A DNA stretch of 64,000 bases, taken from assembly GCA_947044365.1 (NCBI GenBank), contig OX345636.1, forward strand, positions 2,031,501-2,095,500, written 5' to 3'. Below, piece after piece: positions 1 to 12,137 of the stretch. Both the position numbers and the translations under genes were made by a program. Under the pieces are notes generated by a model. The model was not told where the DNA came from. It was given only the letters and a program-made list of their open reading frames with translations, and searched no databases. Within the stretch, counting starts at the first letter, position 1, and each line of letters starts with the position of its first letter. Origin of the DNA: Petrosia ficiformis (lineage: Eukaryota > Porifera > Demospongiae > Haplosclerida > Petrosiidae).

Positions 1-986
1 TTACGAGTTACCTGCTTCTTACCTATAGTATGCCAAACATTCATGTACATATATATCCAGAAATAACAAAATAACTTACTTCCTGTTTTCATTTCCACTA
101 AACTGTCTTCACACACACCTCCAGTTTTACGAGTTACCTGCTTCTTACCTATAGTATGCCAAACATTCATGTACATATATATCCAGAAATAACAAAATAA
201 CTTACTTCCTGTTTTCATTTCCACTAAACTGTCTTCATCACACACACCTCTAGTTTTACGAGTTATCTGCTTCTTACCTATATTATGCCAAACATTCATG
301 TACATATATATCCAGAAATAACAAAATAACTTACTTCCTGTTTTTGTTTCCACTAAACTGTCTTCATCACACACACCTCTAGTTTTACGAGTTACCTGCT
401 TCTTACCTATAGTATGCCAAACATTCATGTACATAAATTGTATATCCAGAAATAACAAAATAACTTACTTCCTGTTTTCATTTCCACTAAACTGTCTTCA
501 TCACACACACCTCTAGTTTTACGAGTTATCTGCTTCTTACCTATATTATGCCAAACATTCATGTACATATATATCCAGAAATAACAAAATAACTTACTTC
601 CTGTTTTTGTTTCCACTAAACTGTCTTCATCACACACACCTCTAGTTTTACGAGTTACCTGCTTCTTACCTATAGTATGTCAAACATTCATGTACATATT
701 ATATCCAGAAATAACAAAATAACTTACTTCCTGTTTTCATTTCCATTAAACTGTCTTCATCACACACACCTCTAGTTTTACGAGTTACCTGCTTCTTACC
801 TATAGTATGCCAAACATTCATGTACATATTATATCCAGAAATAACAAAATAACTTACTTCCTGTTTTTGTTTCCACTAAACTGTCTTCATCAAACACACC
901 TCTAGTTTTACGCGTTACCTGCTTCTTACCTATAGTATGCCAATCATTCATGTACATATATATCCAGAAATAACAAAATAACTTAC
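1..986 (-). repeat. Tandem array of about 129 bp with exon-intron structure
   Basis: Eight units begin at 1, 127, 256, 385, 519, 648, 778 and 908, with spacings 126, 129, 129, 134, 129, 130 and 130. On the minus strand each unit has a donor (GGAA|GTAAGT) and an acceptor (ACTATAG|GTAAG or AATATAG|GTAAG). Predicted introns are 23-79, 149-205, 278-334, 407-468, 541-597, 670-727, 800-857 and 930-986 (57, 57, 57, 62, 57, 58, 58, 57 nt). Predicted exons are 80-148 (69 nt) and 206-277, 335-406, 469-540, 598-669, 728-799, 858-929 (72 nt each); another is cut by the window start. Spliced in phase 1, each exon gives 24 residues containing KKQVTRKTRG and CDEDSLVE. The array follows the transposase reading frame and runs out of the window. 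Splicing is predicted, not observed. Confidence 0.8.
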
Positions 987-2773
987 TTCCTGTTTTGTTT
1001 TTCACTTCATTGTCTTCATTTTCTAGACCACTGTCACTAGTTTCAGGACCACACACTGACAAACCTCTACAGGTTCTTTGCTGTTTAGCTGATGCTTTGG
1101 CTTCCTTAGCCTTCGCTCTAGCTACTTTTCGTTTTTCTTTCTCGTCTATTTTCTCTTGCTTTATTCTTTCTTTTTCTTTAATAGCTTCAATATTTTCAAT
1201 GCTAGTGAGTACCTTTCCTGCAGTCTTCTGGCACTTCATTGGTAGAGGCTTTGGAGTGCTCAAAAACTGGCTGATTAAAGAGGCTTTTCTAAGTGGCATG
1301 ATAGTCAAAGAATCTTCATTGAAATGATTGATATCTCCTAATGATAATGACCTATTGGATGGAGATATTGCTGTGGAGGGTTCCAGTTCATTATTATAAT
1401 CATAGAATGATTTAAATGAGGCATTTACATCTGATAATGTAGTAGTAGATTGCTCGTAATATGGTGAATATTTTGAACGTTTATCACATACTGGACTGTA
1501 CAAAGGAATGTATGCCAGTCCTGTATGGTGTGGCAGTGATTCGGGGTGAAATGCAGAAGGGTTTTCTTTGCATATTTGATCTTGGACCTTTCTGGGGTTG
1601 AAAGGATATACACCTGTTGCACTAAATCCAGCTCTAATATTTTTTTGAGACATTGCTAACATCCAAGCTTCACTAAATAGATGTGAAAAATCGTATCGTG
1701 AAACTACTCTTCCTGGATTACGTTTATAAAAATTGTGGCAAACCTGCTTCCAAAAGGACTTTAATGGACTGAAACAGCCTACATCCAATGGTTGAGCAAG
1801 ATGTGTTGTGTGAGGAGGTAATGTGAAAAGAATTACCTTTTCTTGAGCTGCTGCTGTAATAACATCTGGACAGTAATGACCCATCCATTAGTAAAAGTAA
1901 AGGTCTTATTGGAGGACAGTACACAAGGAAATGACGATAAAACCACTGGAAAAATAACTCTCTGTTAATCCAGCCCGTTTTTGACAGTCCGTAAAGGGTT
2001 CCAGGTATTTCTCCAACTGTCATCTCGGGGTTTAAGGTTTTCCTATCAAAGATGACTAGTGGTGGTAAAGCAATACCAGTAGCACATGTACAAGCTAGCA
2101 CAGTAATCTGTGTCTTGGTGTCACCAGAGATAGAGCTTACATTCTTACAGCCTGTTTTCGTAACCACTTTGACACCCTTTGGGTTCAATGGCATCCCAGT
2201 TTCATCACAATTGTAGATACGCATAGGATTATTAAAAATACCATTTTCCTTTAAAGTATCTTCCAACATATCAAAATATCTCCCAATTGTTTCATGATTT
2301 GTTGCCTTTGCTCTAGCAATTGCTAGTGGTACTGCAGTACGTAGTGATATTTCCTTGTGGCATTCACAAAATCTCTGCCACCAGCCATGAGTTACAGAGC
2401 GTTTTATACCCTTCTGATCAACAATTAGCTGTACTAATGCAATTACTTGTACAACTGTATGTGGGTATCCAATATCGGCACAACGAATCAAAAAGTTCAC
2501 CAGCTCCCCTTCTTGTTCCAATGTTAAATATGAAGGTGGTCCAGGTCTAGCTCCATGTTGGATTTTCCCAGATGTCCGGTCATGAAGACTTGATTTTGGT
2601 ACACCAAACATTTCGGCAGCCCGTCGCAGTGACATTCCATTTTCCACTGCAGTCATAGCTTTCACCATGTTTATATCTTCATAAGTGTGATAGCATTTGG
2701 GTCTGTGAGAATTTGTGATGGAAAAGTCATCCAATCGATTACATAATTGTGATACTATAATCCTTTCACTCAA
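987..2773 (-). pseudogene. Pogo/Tigger-type DDE transposase, one frameshift
   Basis: This encodes a DNA transposase of the pogo branch of the Tc1/mariner superfamily. Residues about 36-75 form a pipsqueak-type helix-turn-helix (AEMFGVPKSSLHDRT). The catalytic core follows: first Asp in NCDETG, second in LLLLMDG, third in HLAQPLDVG, about 107 and 32 residues apart, the usual DD(30-36)D layout. After the core lies a Lys/Glu-rich, probably coiled-coil stretch (about 1075-1200 on the plus strand). The reading frame changes once, near 1879-1882, directly after the second catalytic Asp; one extra base in a short G/T context explains it. The two halves overlap as open frames at 1724-1884. No ATG is present at 2773; translation may start at an internal ATG or an upstream exon. 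The 3' end runs into the exon-intron array through a perfect GTAAGT donor at 981-986. A sequencing error at the frameshift cannot be excluded. Confidence 0.85.
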
Positions 2774-3656
2774 GATGGGATAATCAGTGATCTAAATGAA
2801 GTAAAAGATATAATAATTATACAATTATTTCAATATATAATATAAAATAGATCATCTCCAGTCAGTCATCATATATTATTATACCAACTGGAGTGTCGAA
2901 ATAACCATCAAGTAGTTAAACCACATACAGCCAAAAGGTAATTAATAACCACACTGCTGTCTACTTTTACATTAGTATTGCTTTGGCTTTTTAGCTAGTG
3001 ATACTTGTACATATTTGCTAAATTATAAATATAATAAAATGTATCCAGAAGTGAACCCACAATGCCATTGGGCCAGGCTATAGTAATGATTTGTGAACCT
3101 ACGAAATGTCTACACCCTAGAATTGAGGGACACGTCGTATACATGCACAGATACATAACCAGGCAAATAGACCATAAACATTCCCAAACAAAATTTAATA
3201 CGTAAATGTTTGTATTTGGGTCCAATTCTGGGGTTATTGTATGTTTACAAATATTTTTTCAAATGGAATCTGAAATGTCAAAATGCCATTACCATAAAAA
3301 TAGCCCTACTCCCTTCTTTTGGTAGAGTTTAGTGCATCAGTGCTTCAAACACATATACATGTATCTGTACTTTAACACATACACTTTGCCCAACTAGTGA
3401 CTTACTGACATATCTTCTATTTGTCTTACAATATAAGACAAAGTTGATAAAAACTTAGATCCAAGAGTGCAGGTTAGTGAGGTTCAATGCTGAAAATAAC
3501 TTCCTGGAACAACTCCTGCTGTCCTGCAGTATAATGTGGCCAATCATTGAGCATGCGCACTTCCGAAATTACAGCAATTTTATGACAGTCATTGATGACG
3601 ACAATAAAGGAGTGACAGAAAACAAGTCTTGGAGATTTATTAGAAGATGAGTTGTT
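2774..3656. other. No gene seen; upstream of transposase
   Basis: AT-rich sequence with no open frame that I can support and no repeat shared obviously with the rest of the window. An AATAAA-type signal on the minus strand near 3635 could belong to the small exon that ends at 3657. Confidence 0.4.
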
Positions 3657-3932
3657 CTACTTCATACAGGGAATAGATGATTCATATGCCTTTGTCTTAA
3701 CGTTTACAACATACAGTCCGTCTTTTGATTTATCTATCCGATGTTTGCTTAATTCGGACGGTGCAGGATTTGCCTCTGCACAGCTTGCATACATCACCTT
3801 TTGCAGGTGATTTTTGGTACACACATAGCTGCACAGTAACTCTTCCAGTGGTCCAAGAATGACAGCTGTATGTTTTTGCGTTTGCGTGATATGACTGTCC
3901 GAAAATAGATATGTCCAACAATTATTGGTGGC
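3657..3932 (-). CDS. Unrecognised terminal exon, about 91 codons
   Basis: Reading on the minus strand, an open frame runs from just after a TAA (3933-3935) to a TAG at 3657-3659. It contains segments such as ILGPLEELLCSYVCTKN, KVMYASCAEANPAPSEL and SKDGLYVVNVKTKAYES, which have protein-like composition in an AT-rich background. It has no ATG at its 5' limit, so it would be a terminal exon or a 3' fragment. A possible AATAAA signal follows within about 30 nt of the stop. I do not recognise the family. An overlapping 63-codon frame in another phase is less protein-like. It could also be a decayed transposon reading frame. Confidence 0.35.
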   Translation of the reverse strand, partial: ATNNCWTYLFSDSHITQTQKHTAVILGPLEELLCSYVCTKNHLQKVMYASCAEANPAPSELSKHRIDKSKDGLYVVNVKTKAYESSIPCMK

Positions 3933-4625
3933 TTACTCTAGTACTGTTGTAAATTTCAAATTTTAAAATATAATATTTTATGAAGAGTTTTAACAATATT
4001 CATCCTTCATTAGATCTTTGTTCTAGATACTTATATGTACATGTTATTTGTTTGATTGGATCAGTGTTACTTCACACCAAACAAAGAACCTAGGTTTGAG
4101 GGCTTCTTTGCTTCTCCTATAAATCTAAAAGTTATTCAGTTAATAACCGTCCTATTTGTGAGATATGTATACTGCCCATTTCACTGATATAGCTAGCCAT
4201 GTGTATGATCACTTTTGCACGTATATTTTTCATCCATGTGTTTCAGTCCATGTGTTACACACAATGGTGCAATCACACCGATGAATCTCACTGCAGCGGC
4301 CAGGAATGTTTAAATGTACATTTTATATTCATATAAACATGTGGTTTGCACTGCATTGGTTAGAAGATTATTCACTGCATTAGAAACAGCACTTCTTCGT
4401 GCAGACATGATAATAATTAAAGACATAAAGTTATTATGCTAAATATTCTATCATTTTGACTTAAACTAGTCATCAGTGTGACTGAAAAATTTTTTTATCC
4501 AAAAAATGACTCAGAGTGAAGTATACAAACAAAAAAACTGCACGGGTATTCATGCATATAATCTAATACACTCTAAACTAAAAAACAATTCACTTATCTG
4601 AGTGTCTATTACGCAAAATTGTCAT
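3933..4625. repeat. 3' flank of Cys-rich gene, shared with third copy
   Basis: Non-coding. Parts match the sequence 3' of the third Cys-rich copy (60.9-61.06 kb): both carry the same stretch around a GTTTGCACTGCATTGGTTAG motif and a downstream ACTGCCC/ATATCTCAC segment, in inverted order. This extends the homology between gene copies beyond the coding region. Confidence 0.5.
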
Positions 4626-5258
4626 TCAAAAAAAACTGGAAGTTATCAAGGCAAGTACTGCTATCACAAGAAATGCTGGAGTAGCAAACACACCAGAACA
4701 AGGTTCACCTAGTGTAGCATCACAGTCATCATATTCTTGTGTAGTGTTAGCAAGTAATCCATATTCTTCAAAAGAACTTGTACAGCATCCCCAATAGTTA
4801 CGTAGAGTGAGGAGATCTTGGCATGTAGCAGCACAAACATCATCTTCCTCATCACAGAAACGAAGATCTTCATTAGCGATTCCATCAAATAGTGATTCTG
4901 TACAATACTTGCCATCGTTATCAGAACGAGCACAATTAGCTTCTCTCAATTGTTCAGCAAGTTCATCATCACCAGTACACATATAAAAACGTTCAAAATC
5001 ATCGAAACAACTTTCACATTGTATGACAGCAACAGCACTAAGATATCTGGCTAGTCCTTCAGTAGTATCAATATCGTATTGATCAGCTAACGAGATAATC
5101 CTAGCACTGCATTCTGCAATTATTGAATTACATGAAGATTGCCGTGATTCAACCGATCGTTTTAGAAACACTTCTTGGCGTATTATGTGCCTGGTGGGAT
5201 TACGAATGGCAGATGCCAGCGAAATAACAAAAAGGAATACTGCAGCAATTTTTATCAT
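4626..5258 (-). CDS. Cys-rich secreted, probably GPI-anchored protein (copy 1)
   Basis: The ATG at 5258-5256 gives 210 residues, the same length as the copy at 43617. An N-terminal signal peptide (MIKIAAVFLFVISLASA) is followed by a basic linker and an acidic ectodomain with 14 cysteines, including QCESC, YWGCC and a terminal DC..PC pair. An NTT sequon lies near residue 168. The C-terminus is a hydrophobic tail (TPAFLVIAVLALIT) ending in SSFF with no cytoplasmic charge, which fits GPI attachment more than a transmembrane anchor. The frame extends upstream to 5414 but has no ATG there, and the TATA box falls inside that extension, so the 5258 start is preferred. No introns are needed. I do not recognise the family; cell-surface or extracellular location is inferred. 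Confidence 0.8.
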   Translation of the reverse strand: MIKIAAVFLFVISLASAIRNPTRHIIRQEVFLKRSVESRQSSCNSIIAECSARIISLADQYDIDTTEGLARYLSAVAVIQCESCFDDFERFYMCTGDDELAEQLREANCARSDNDGKYCTESLFDGIANEDLRFCDEEDDVCAATCQDLLTLRNYWGCCTSSFEEYGLLANTTQEYDDCDATLGEPCSGVFATPAFLVIAVLALITSSFF

Positions 5259-5380
5259 ACTGATATTTCGACCAATAGATACGCTACTATAGGTAGGCTG
5301 GAAAATATAACGATCTAGTGCGCTATTTATAGATTTTTTGAGTTTGTTAGGCGGAGTTAAGCTGTAGTACGGCGGTGAAG
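5259..5380 (-). promoter_or_regulatory. TATA promoter of Cys-rich copy 1
   Basis: On the minus strand, TATAAATA lies at 5331-5324, 73 nt upstream of the ATG. About 20 nt further upstream is a GC-containing block (5350-5374) that reads CCGCCGTACTACAGCTTA then CTCCGCC. An ATTGGTCG motif lies between TATA and ATG. The same elements occur at the same spacing before the copy at 43617 and, more degenerate, before 60146. Confidence 0.7.
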
Positions 5381-5414
5381 AGGGAATTTTCCCACAAAAT
5401 GTCAGACCTGACAA

Positions 5415-6416
5415 AGAAATTTAAAGTCGGTCATTCTGTTGTGAGAGAACTGCAGGAAAATATTCAACATAAAGCACGGCTGTAGCTGGATGTGATAGTG
5501 ATTGTGTACCTCAAAGTTAGCGTTTACAATAAATAACGCAATACAAGAACGGCAATGTCATCAATAAGTTTATGTTTGGGGACAACCTCCTGAACTTCAA
5601 GATCTTACAGGCAAATAGGTAGCTGAAAGGTTAGTAAATAATTGTGTATACTAATTCACATCAGAAATAATAGTTGATAATTATAATAGCCAACAGATAA
5701 GCAATCAACTTATACCTTCAATATTAAACTTGTTAACTGATTGATTGATCAGACTGCAAATATTAAATTGCCGATTTATTAATTATAGTTGCATGTAGTA
5801 CCACAAAGTGCAATTAGTTTGTCATACAGGTTGCTATGTCTACATGTATGATGTCACTTTGTAACACTTTTATGCAGTACACACACACAAAAAATTATAT
5901 ACTTTAAATTACTGCATTATTGTTGATTTGTCAGCTTAATATAATAATTGACATGGTTAAATGCTGAATTTTCTCCTTGGGTGTAGGGACAGTAAAAACC
6001 ATGCAAATTTGCATCTTTAGAGATATTTTCTTCAGGGATGTATTCCCAATGATTCCTCCCTCTTAAATAATCCATTAACAGTATACCTATATAATTCAAA
6101 GGATTCATGAAAATAATTATTATTTTATTAATTGATGATACATGCTATGAAATAGTCTTCTTAATATTTAAATAGTTTTCATAAACCTACTTAATGCTAG
6201 TTTATTGAAATGAAATTATTGAGTTTCACTACTAAATTTTAAAGTATATTGATTGCATAACAGTTGAAATTACAATTATCAATTAGGAGTTTCAGTGCTA
6301 TAGGTTGAATTTACTGTACTAGAGGCTTAGTTGTTATGGTTTAAACTTACCATCTATACATACAATACTCCAAATAAGTAATTTTTATAATTCAGTAGCT
6401 GTTTTTCAAATAAAGT
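5415..6416. repeat. Upstream block of Cys-rich gene, inverted at 42.5-43.5 kb
   Basis: Non-coding sequence whose inverted counterpart precedes the Cys-rich gene at 43617, and partly the one at 60146 (59.69-60.0 kb). A shared landmark is the segment around 5917-6108, matched at 42.80-42.95 kb and 59.70-59.82 kb. It reads open in this copy for about 60 codons on the minus strand but is disrupted by indels in the other two, so I treat it as non-coding. Confidence 0.6.
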
Positions 6417-8140
6417 CAAAATAGTAGGATTGATATGGAACATCAGGACAACATTTAAGCAAACATTTGTTAGTCAGACCACCTAAGAACCACATGCGTT
6501 TGTAATTACACACAATCTGACATGTAATGTGGAGAAAGATTCAGACATCCAATTGTCATGTATATATAAATATAATAATTATGTATAAACTACACTTTTA
6601 GTAAATAATACATATAAATAAAATTATTCCAATACAGTTATATATATATATTATACTTTAAGTAACACGCTTGTATTGGCCACCCGTATTCAGCAGCAAA
6701 CGAAACATCTTATAATTATAACCAATAAAGTAGTTCATTTTTAGAGTCACTGGACAAGATACCTGACATAGCATTTGTAATTATTGAAACTAAAGTTTTT
6801 AACTGTAACAACTGAATTCATGTTGATGTCTTGATGATAATAACTACTCCATAAGCTTAACTTCATAATTACATTGTTGAGTGCAATTATGTTTTAAAAC
6901 AAGGATATTACCATTGGTATTAAAATGTGAACAGCTTTCTTTGAGGTATAGTTTATTTAATTGTGATTGTAAATTCAATTAACGTGAGGGCAGCATGCAA
7001 TAACTAATGTGTGGGCATCACGAAAGATCCGGATTGTCCAGTTAAGCCTGGTATGTAGCTACAGCACTGAGCAGGTACAAATTATAAGTCATTTGTTAGC
7101 AGTTTTTTTATTGTGCAAATTTTAATTTTAATCAAGGATAATGTGGTTGTAAGTTTAGTTATTTACCACTACATGTATTTGGAAGACATATATCAGCCCA
7201 CAGGAAGTTTCCCCACATAATCATTTCAACAATGTGGGAAGCTGTTGTATAGGTTGACCTCTACTATGGACTGCATAATTATAGAAGAGTTCTATAAATA
7301 AATATTAACAATATACACTTCTATGGTATGCATGTCATATATGGGTTTATGAGATGAAATGAAACTATAGTCCATTCACGTTCAGGAGTCACGAACGTTT
7401 GTAGTTATAACTTTGTTAAACTTTGTTGTATTGTTATGCAAAAAGACCATTCCACTCGTCATAACTTGCCAAATCCAACAATGTTTGATATGATCAGAAA
7501 TCATAACCTATACAAATTGTACCAATAGAACCTATATGCACAGAAATACCAATGAATTTACAAGATACTTAAACATAAGTGGCTTATAAGTACTACAATG
7601 CCAAAATAAAATTGTTAAAATAAGTAATTTATTGGTAGTGCAGTTCCAATGAGTAGTTGAATTTCTAATTTAATTGGTCGTGTAGGTTGTTATGATTGCA
7701 TGGTGATATATACACGTAATTATAATCCAATAATATTTCCCTATCCTGTCTAATAGATGTACAAAGAAGCAGACAAATATTTTAATTAAACTATTATAGG
7801 TTTCCAAACCTTTGTGCATCTAATATGAGATATTAGGCATGATAATTTATTATAATTGGACCATATATTTTATATGTACGTACTTTGATATAATTAGTAC
7901 GAAGTAGCTATGGCTTCAGATGTATGTATTCTAAACAAACAACTAATTGGTAGATCACACTAACTAATGCCTTTGTTATTTTAAATGTTCTATTTTGCAG
8001 TATATCAAAACAATTATTACTATACATATTATGCACTGCAATCAATATTTCGATATATACATTTATATAATATTACTTCTATTCTCCATCAATACTGATT
8101 CTGGCCATCTGAGCCTTAATTGCTCCAATAATGAACTACT

Positions 8141-8400
8141 CACAGAATGTGTTCCCACTTGAATAAACGAGACAAACATTTACTTAATTAATAGTGTGGT
8201 TTGAAGATAATTAGACATGTTATTTTACTGCTAATGGCAGCCACAGAATGTGTTCCCACTTGAATAAACAAGACAAACGTTTACTTAATTAATAGTGTGG
8301 TTTGAAGATAATTAGACATGTTATTTTACTGCTAATGGCAGCCACAGAAGGTTCCCCCACTGGAATAAACATTTACTTAGTGTGGGAAGCTATGCATGGG
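8141..8400. repeat. Direct 101-bp tandem repeat, 2.5 copies
   Basis: Units start at 8141 (CACAGAATGTGTTCCCACTT), 8242 and 8343. The first two are nearly identical over 101 bp; the third diverges after about 60 bp. Each begins with the CACAG..TTCCC half of the recurrent hairpin described in the findings. Confidence 0.85.
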
Positions 8401-9017
8401 ATAGCTTCTCTGACTCTTCTTTGAACTTTAAAGATGTATAATACAAACAATGCATCAATACATCTTTATTGTGTTAAGTAATCCCTAGATAAGACTTGGT
8501 TTACATAATCATGCAAACATTGCAACTACTGAGTTGTGATAAAATTCTGACAACTGATTGGTCAAATGCAACACATAGAATCAGATCCTATCATCATTAT
8601 ATTGGTTCTGACAATGTTGAAGGGGTTTATCATGTTTGCAATATTAATACATTGATATAATGCAAGGAAATGCAAGGCTTTATGTCGTTATGTGAACCAG
8701 CTTTAAAGCACTCACATCCTTAAATTATATTTTTGTAAATCATCTGTAAACATATACTTTATGATTTTCTAGTGTAATATCCTTGTTACACAGTTGGGCT
8801 ACCGTTTGGGATATTACACTGATATAACAAGGCTTATAGATTAAAATATAAATTTTTAAAATACAGGTGATAATTGGCACTCTTCATGTAATTGAGATGT
8901 ATATAATATACCATTCTAGTCTAGAGCTATTTTAATGCTGTATTGACAACAAATCATTTTTGAAATTTAATCAATAAGCCTTGTTTTTCTAGAACTGGTG
9001 AAATATACATCAGGGGT

Positions 9018-9680
9018 GAAAATTTGTTGCTTTTTTTGCCAAATCTGGTGACAAAGAAGATTTCTTAGTGACAAGAAGGCCTGATTTTGACCAAAGCAAA
9101 CTTGTATTGACAGTTATATGTAGTTTTGAGTAGCCAGCCCCTCCCCTCTAAACAAGGATTGGATAGGTTGGTTACGTGACACTAGGTATGCACATGTGCA
9201 GTAGATATAATGGCACAAAAGACAGTCAATCCTTTTCTTGGTAAAAGGGCTCCTAGGTTCAGAACCATTTATTAATTTCTTTGCTAAGGCACCTGAAATG
9301 GTCGATGGTGGCAATATCTCCTTGTTTAGTTGAACACCCCTAATATATAATATTTATAATTATATAATAATTATTATAATATCTTTGCAGTATAAGACAA
9401 ATATTTTAAGGCTGTGAATGTAATTATTTACCACTATTTGGAAGACATATATCAGTCCACAGAACATTTCCCCCACATAATCAGATATAACAATGTGGGA
9501 AGCTGTTTGTATAGCTTGACCTATGACTATGGACTGCATAATAATTATAGAAGACTTGACAGGAAAAACAATCAGCATTTAAGAAAATAAAATTGGATTG
9601 AAACTCCTGTAATCAATTTTATTTTCCTCAATGCTAATTTGTTATTCCTCCTACTAAGTGGTCTTTACAACTACTTTTTA
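9018..9680. other. Copy-I-specific insertion with a short coding-like stretch
   Basis: Absent from copy II, where the flanks join near 18410. Within it, an ATG at about 9210 opens MAQKTVNPFLGKRAPRF and then stops. A second frame contains EPFINFFAKAPEMVDGG. The two together look like a frameshifted first exon of a transposon protein, but I cannot name it. The last 250 bp carry another copy of the CACAG..TTCCCC..GGGAAGCTGT hairpin. Confidence 0.45.
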
Positions 9681-9827
9681 TTTCATCTAGTATATAAAAC
9701 ACATGTGATAAAACAGTGATACAGTATGCTAGCATAGTATTATTGATATACTCTGTGGTGTATTAAAATCATTCCCATTTTGACACCAGCTAGTGAAAGC
9801 AACACATGCATGTTACTTATTCTTAAA

Positions 9828-10291
9828 ACAAGTGTATATAGAGAAAAAAAACATCCCTATGATTGCTTTACAAATTTATAAAAGTATCCCTATGACTGCT
9901 TTGTGGTGTCCAGCATTCAGTAATCATGGCTGACTATCAAGCATGAAATACAACAGCTTATTATAGTTATTATTTTGATTATCTACTCTGCTGACCTTTC
10001 AAAGGACCTTGTAGAACTTTAGGAATATATGTCAGGCAGAATAGCTAGCTATTAGTTCCAGTTTCCACGTAAGCTACACAACTTTCTTTCTGCTGGTGTG
10101 TAGAGCTTGATCGCGCGTTCTTTTACGCGCCACGCCCATTAATTGACCGAGCCCCCTGGGAATGATGTAACTTCCTTAACTACGTATACAACGCATACTC
10201 GCGTAGGTGACACAAACATATATATATATATATATAAACATACATCGAACCCGTGGGAAAGCAATCATAGGGATGGCCCTACGGGCCATAA
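9828..10291. mobile_element. Non-autonomous element, about 464 bp (first copy)
   Basis: Begins near ACAAGTGTATATAG and ends near CCCTACGGGCCATAA. Subterminal inverted repeats are CATCCCTATGATTGCTTT and AAAGCAATCATAGGGATG. It is missing from the equivalent place in copy II (about 18595). A second copy lies at 48252-48746. The interior carries a CG-containing segment (TTCTTTTACGCGCCACGCCC) and a (TA)n tract. It encodes no protein. Exact ends and target duplication are not resolved. Confidence 0.75.
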
Positions 10292-10574
10292 TAATTGTTA
10301 CTACAGCATGTGCACATATCTTTACTGAATATCTCTTCTATCAAAATTACTAAAGGATATTCCATTTTTTTAATATGGCATGTACTTGTCAATACAGAAA
10401 TATTGACAGTGATGTAGCAACAAAAGCAATAACTATTTTACAAAAATTGTATCCAAAAATAGCAAAGTACTCTAATGCACTATACCAATTGGGTCCATTT
10501 AGATGATATACTATCTAGTAATAACACTTATCAATAATCCACAGATTATATGTATAACTATATACCTAACATAG

Positions 10575-11212
10575 GCTGATTCTAAAACGCGGAACGGAAT
10601 GCAAAACGAAACGGAAACGGAATGACATTTTGGGGCGTGGCACATTGTATTGGCATGACATCGACACCAAGTGACAATTCACCGCTGTCTAAAAGGACGA
10701 AGACAAGCCTATGAGGGGTGAATAGTGCCAAAATTAGGATAAAGGTGGCTCCCCAGTGCTGTACGCTTTTCTCTAACTAAATATCTTCTTCGTAGTGAAC
10801 TCTAATACAGCTGTTCATTTGACCGCTATGCGAGCGCTTTTATTTGGCTTGCTTCTTTGACGCATAATCGCGTCTATAGACCTTGTGCAGCTGACGTCAG
10901 AATGTTGAATTTTCCGGATATTTACCGTATTATGAGTAGCAAAAGAATGGTTGTTTCTATTGCATTCTCCAGAAAAGCGTACTTGGAATCACGAGCAGAC
11001 AATATGTTGTTCAATTCCAATTGGGAACTACCAGACTGTTGAGATTCATTGACTTTCTGCTTGCAGTAGAGAGAACGCAGCAAATAATGGACACCACTAC
11101 ACTGTATTGTATAGTATCTTGCCACTCAAAATGGCGCATTTGCCGTATATTTCCGTGTTGGATGCGGTTTAATTAAATGACGCAAATTTGCGTCTAGGGT
11201 TATTAAAGAGTT
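10575..11212. mobile_element. Insertion of about 640 bp, CpG-bearing, absent from copy II
   Basis: Copy II at about 18860 runs through this site with only about 16 unmatched bases. The inserted DNA is richer in CG dinucleotides than its surroundings. It contains two near-palindromes, GACGCATAATCGCGTC near 10860 and the exact GACGCAAATTTGCGTC near 11179, in a layout resembling terminal repeats of a nested unit. Short overlapping frames on both strands at 10857-11125 have no recognisable domain. Confidence 0.55.
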
Positions 11213-12137
11213 AAAAGTTGCCAGCATAATATTATAGAGGAAGCAAGTAAGCTAGATATCCAGGAAGATCAATGGATAGTCCATCTAGAAATATAATAGT
11301 ATACTCCATGATTAATAATTATAATGTTATATAATATGAATATAAGTATTAGGAAATCTTGAACTTTTATATATATATATATATATATCCTAGCTACCAA
11401 TTGTTTCTTGGTGTCAGCCCTTCATTTAATGTGTAACTGAGTTTAGCACTTATTTGATTGTGCAACTTTAAATTAAATGACATAATTAACCCACAATTTC
11501 CTAATTGTTACTTGGCTACTGATGTGTTATTTCAAATTTTATTTATAAGTCTCCCTGTAAAATTCTATAACCCCAGAATTAAAATTGTAGCTAATTAGAC
11601 GTGTGATTTTACTACTAGTGGCACCCAAAGAAAGTTCCCCCTCTTGAATAAAGGTGAAAAACATTTACTATAATTGTGTGGGAAGCTGATTGTGGCATAG
11701 CATCTGTGCATGGGTCTTCATTGAAATCTGCTGACCTTAGTTATTTTCATTTATTGTAAATTTGTTGTACTAGAATGTTACTGTGTAAAGCAGGTTTCAC
11801 GTAATGATGCAAACCCTTGCATTGTGTCCATGTAGGTGTGATAAAATGATTGGTCAAACACAATATAGCTGTCACAAAGATAGAATCATATACATTACAT
11901 TACTGAGCTTCTGATAACAATACAACACATTGCCATGGCAAAAAGAAACACAAGGCCTTCATGATTACACATACTCACATACTTACAATATTCTGAATCA
12001 TCTGCAAGCATAATTATTGTTCATGAATTTTTTGGAGTCATAACCTTGTTAGACAGTTGGGCTACTGTATATAATTGTATTATAATTATAAAAAATATTC
12101 TATTATTATAATAATTATACATAATTATAAGTTATAG

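Noticed and set aside
1..986. CRISPR array
   Set aside because: Units are repeated over their whole length without unique spacers, and the genome is eukaryotic.
995..1327. 110-codon plus-strand frame opposite the transposase
   Set aside because: It is antisense to the Lys/Glu-rich transposase region; its F/S/L-rich composition is what the complement of that region gives.
5917..6108. 63-codon frame with protein-like look (RGRNHWEYIPEENISK)
   Set aside because: The two homologous blocks (42.80-42.95 and 59.70-59.82 kb) carry frame-breaking indels; it could be an ancient coding remnant but is not supportable.
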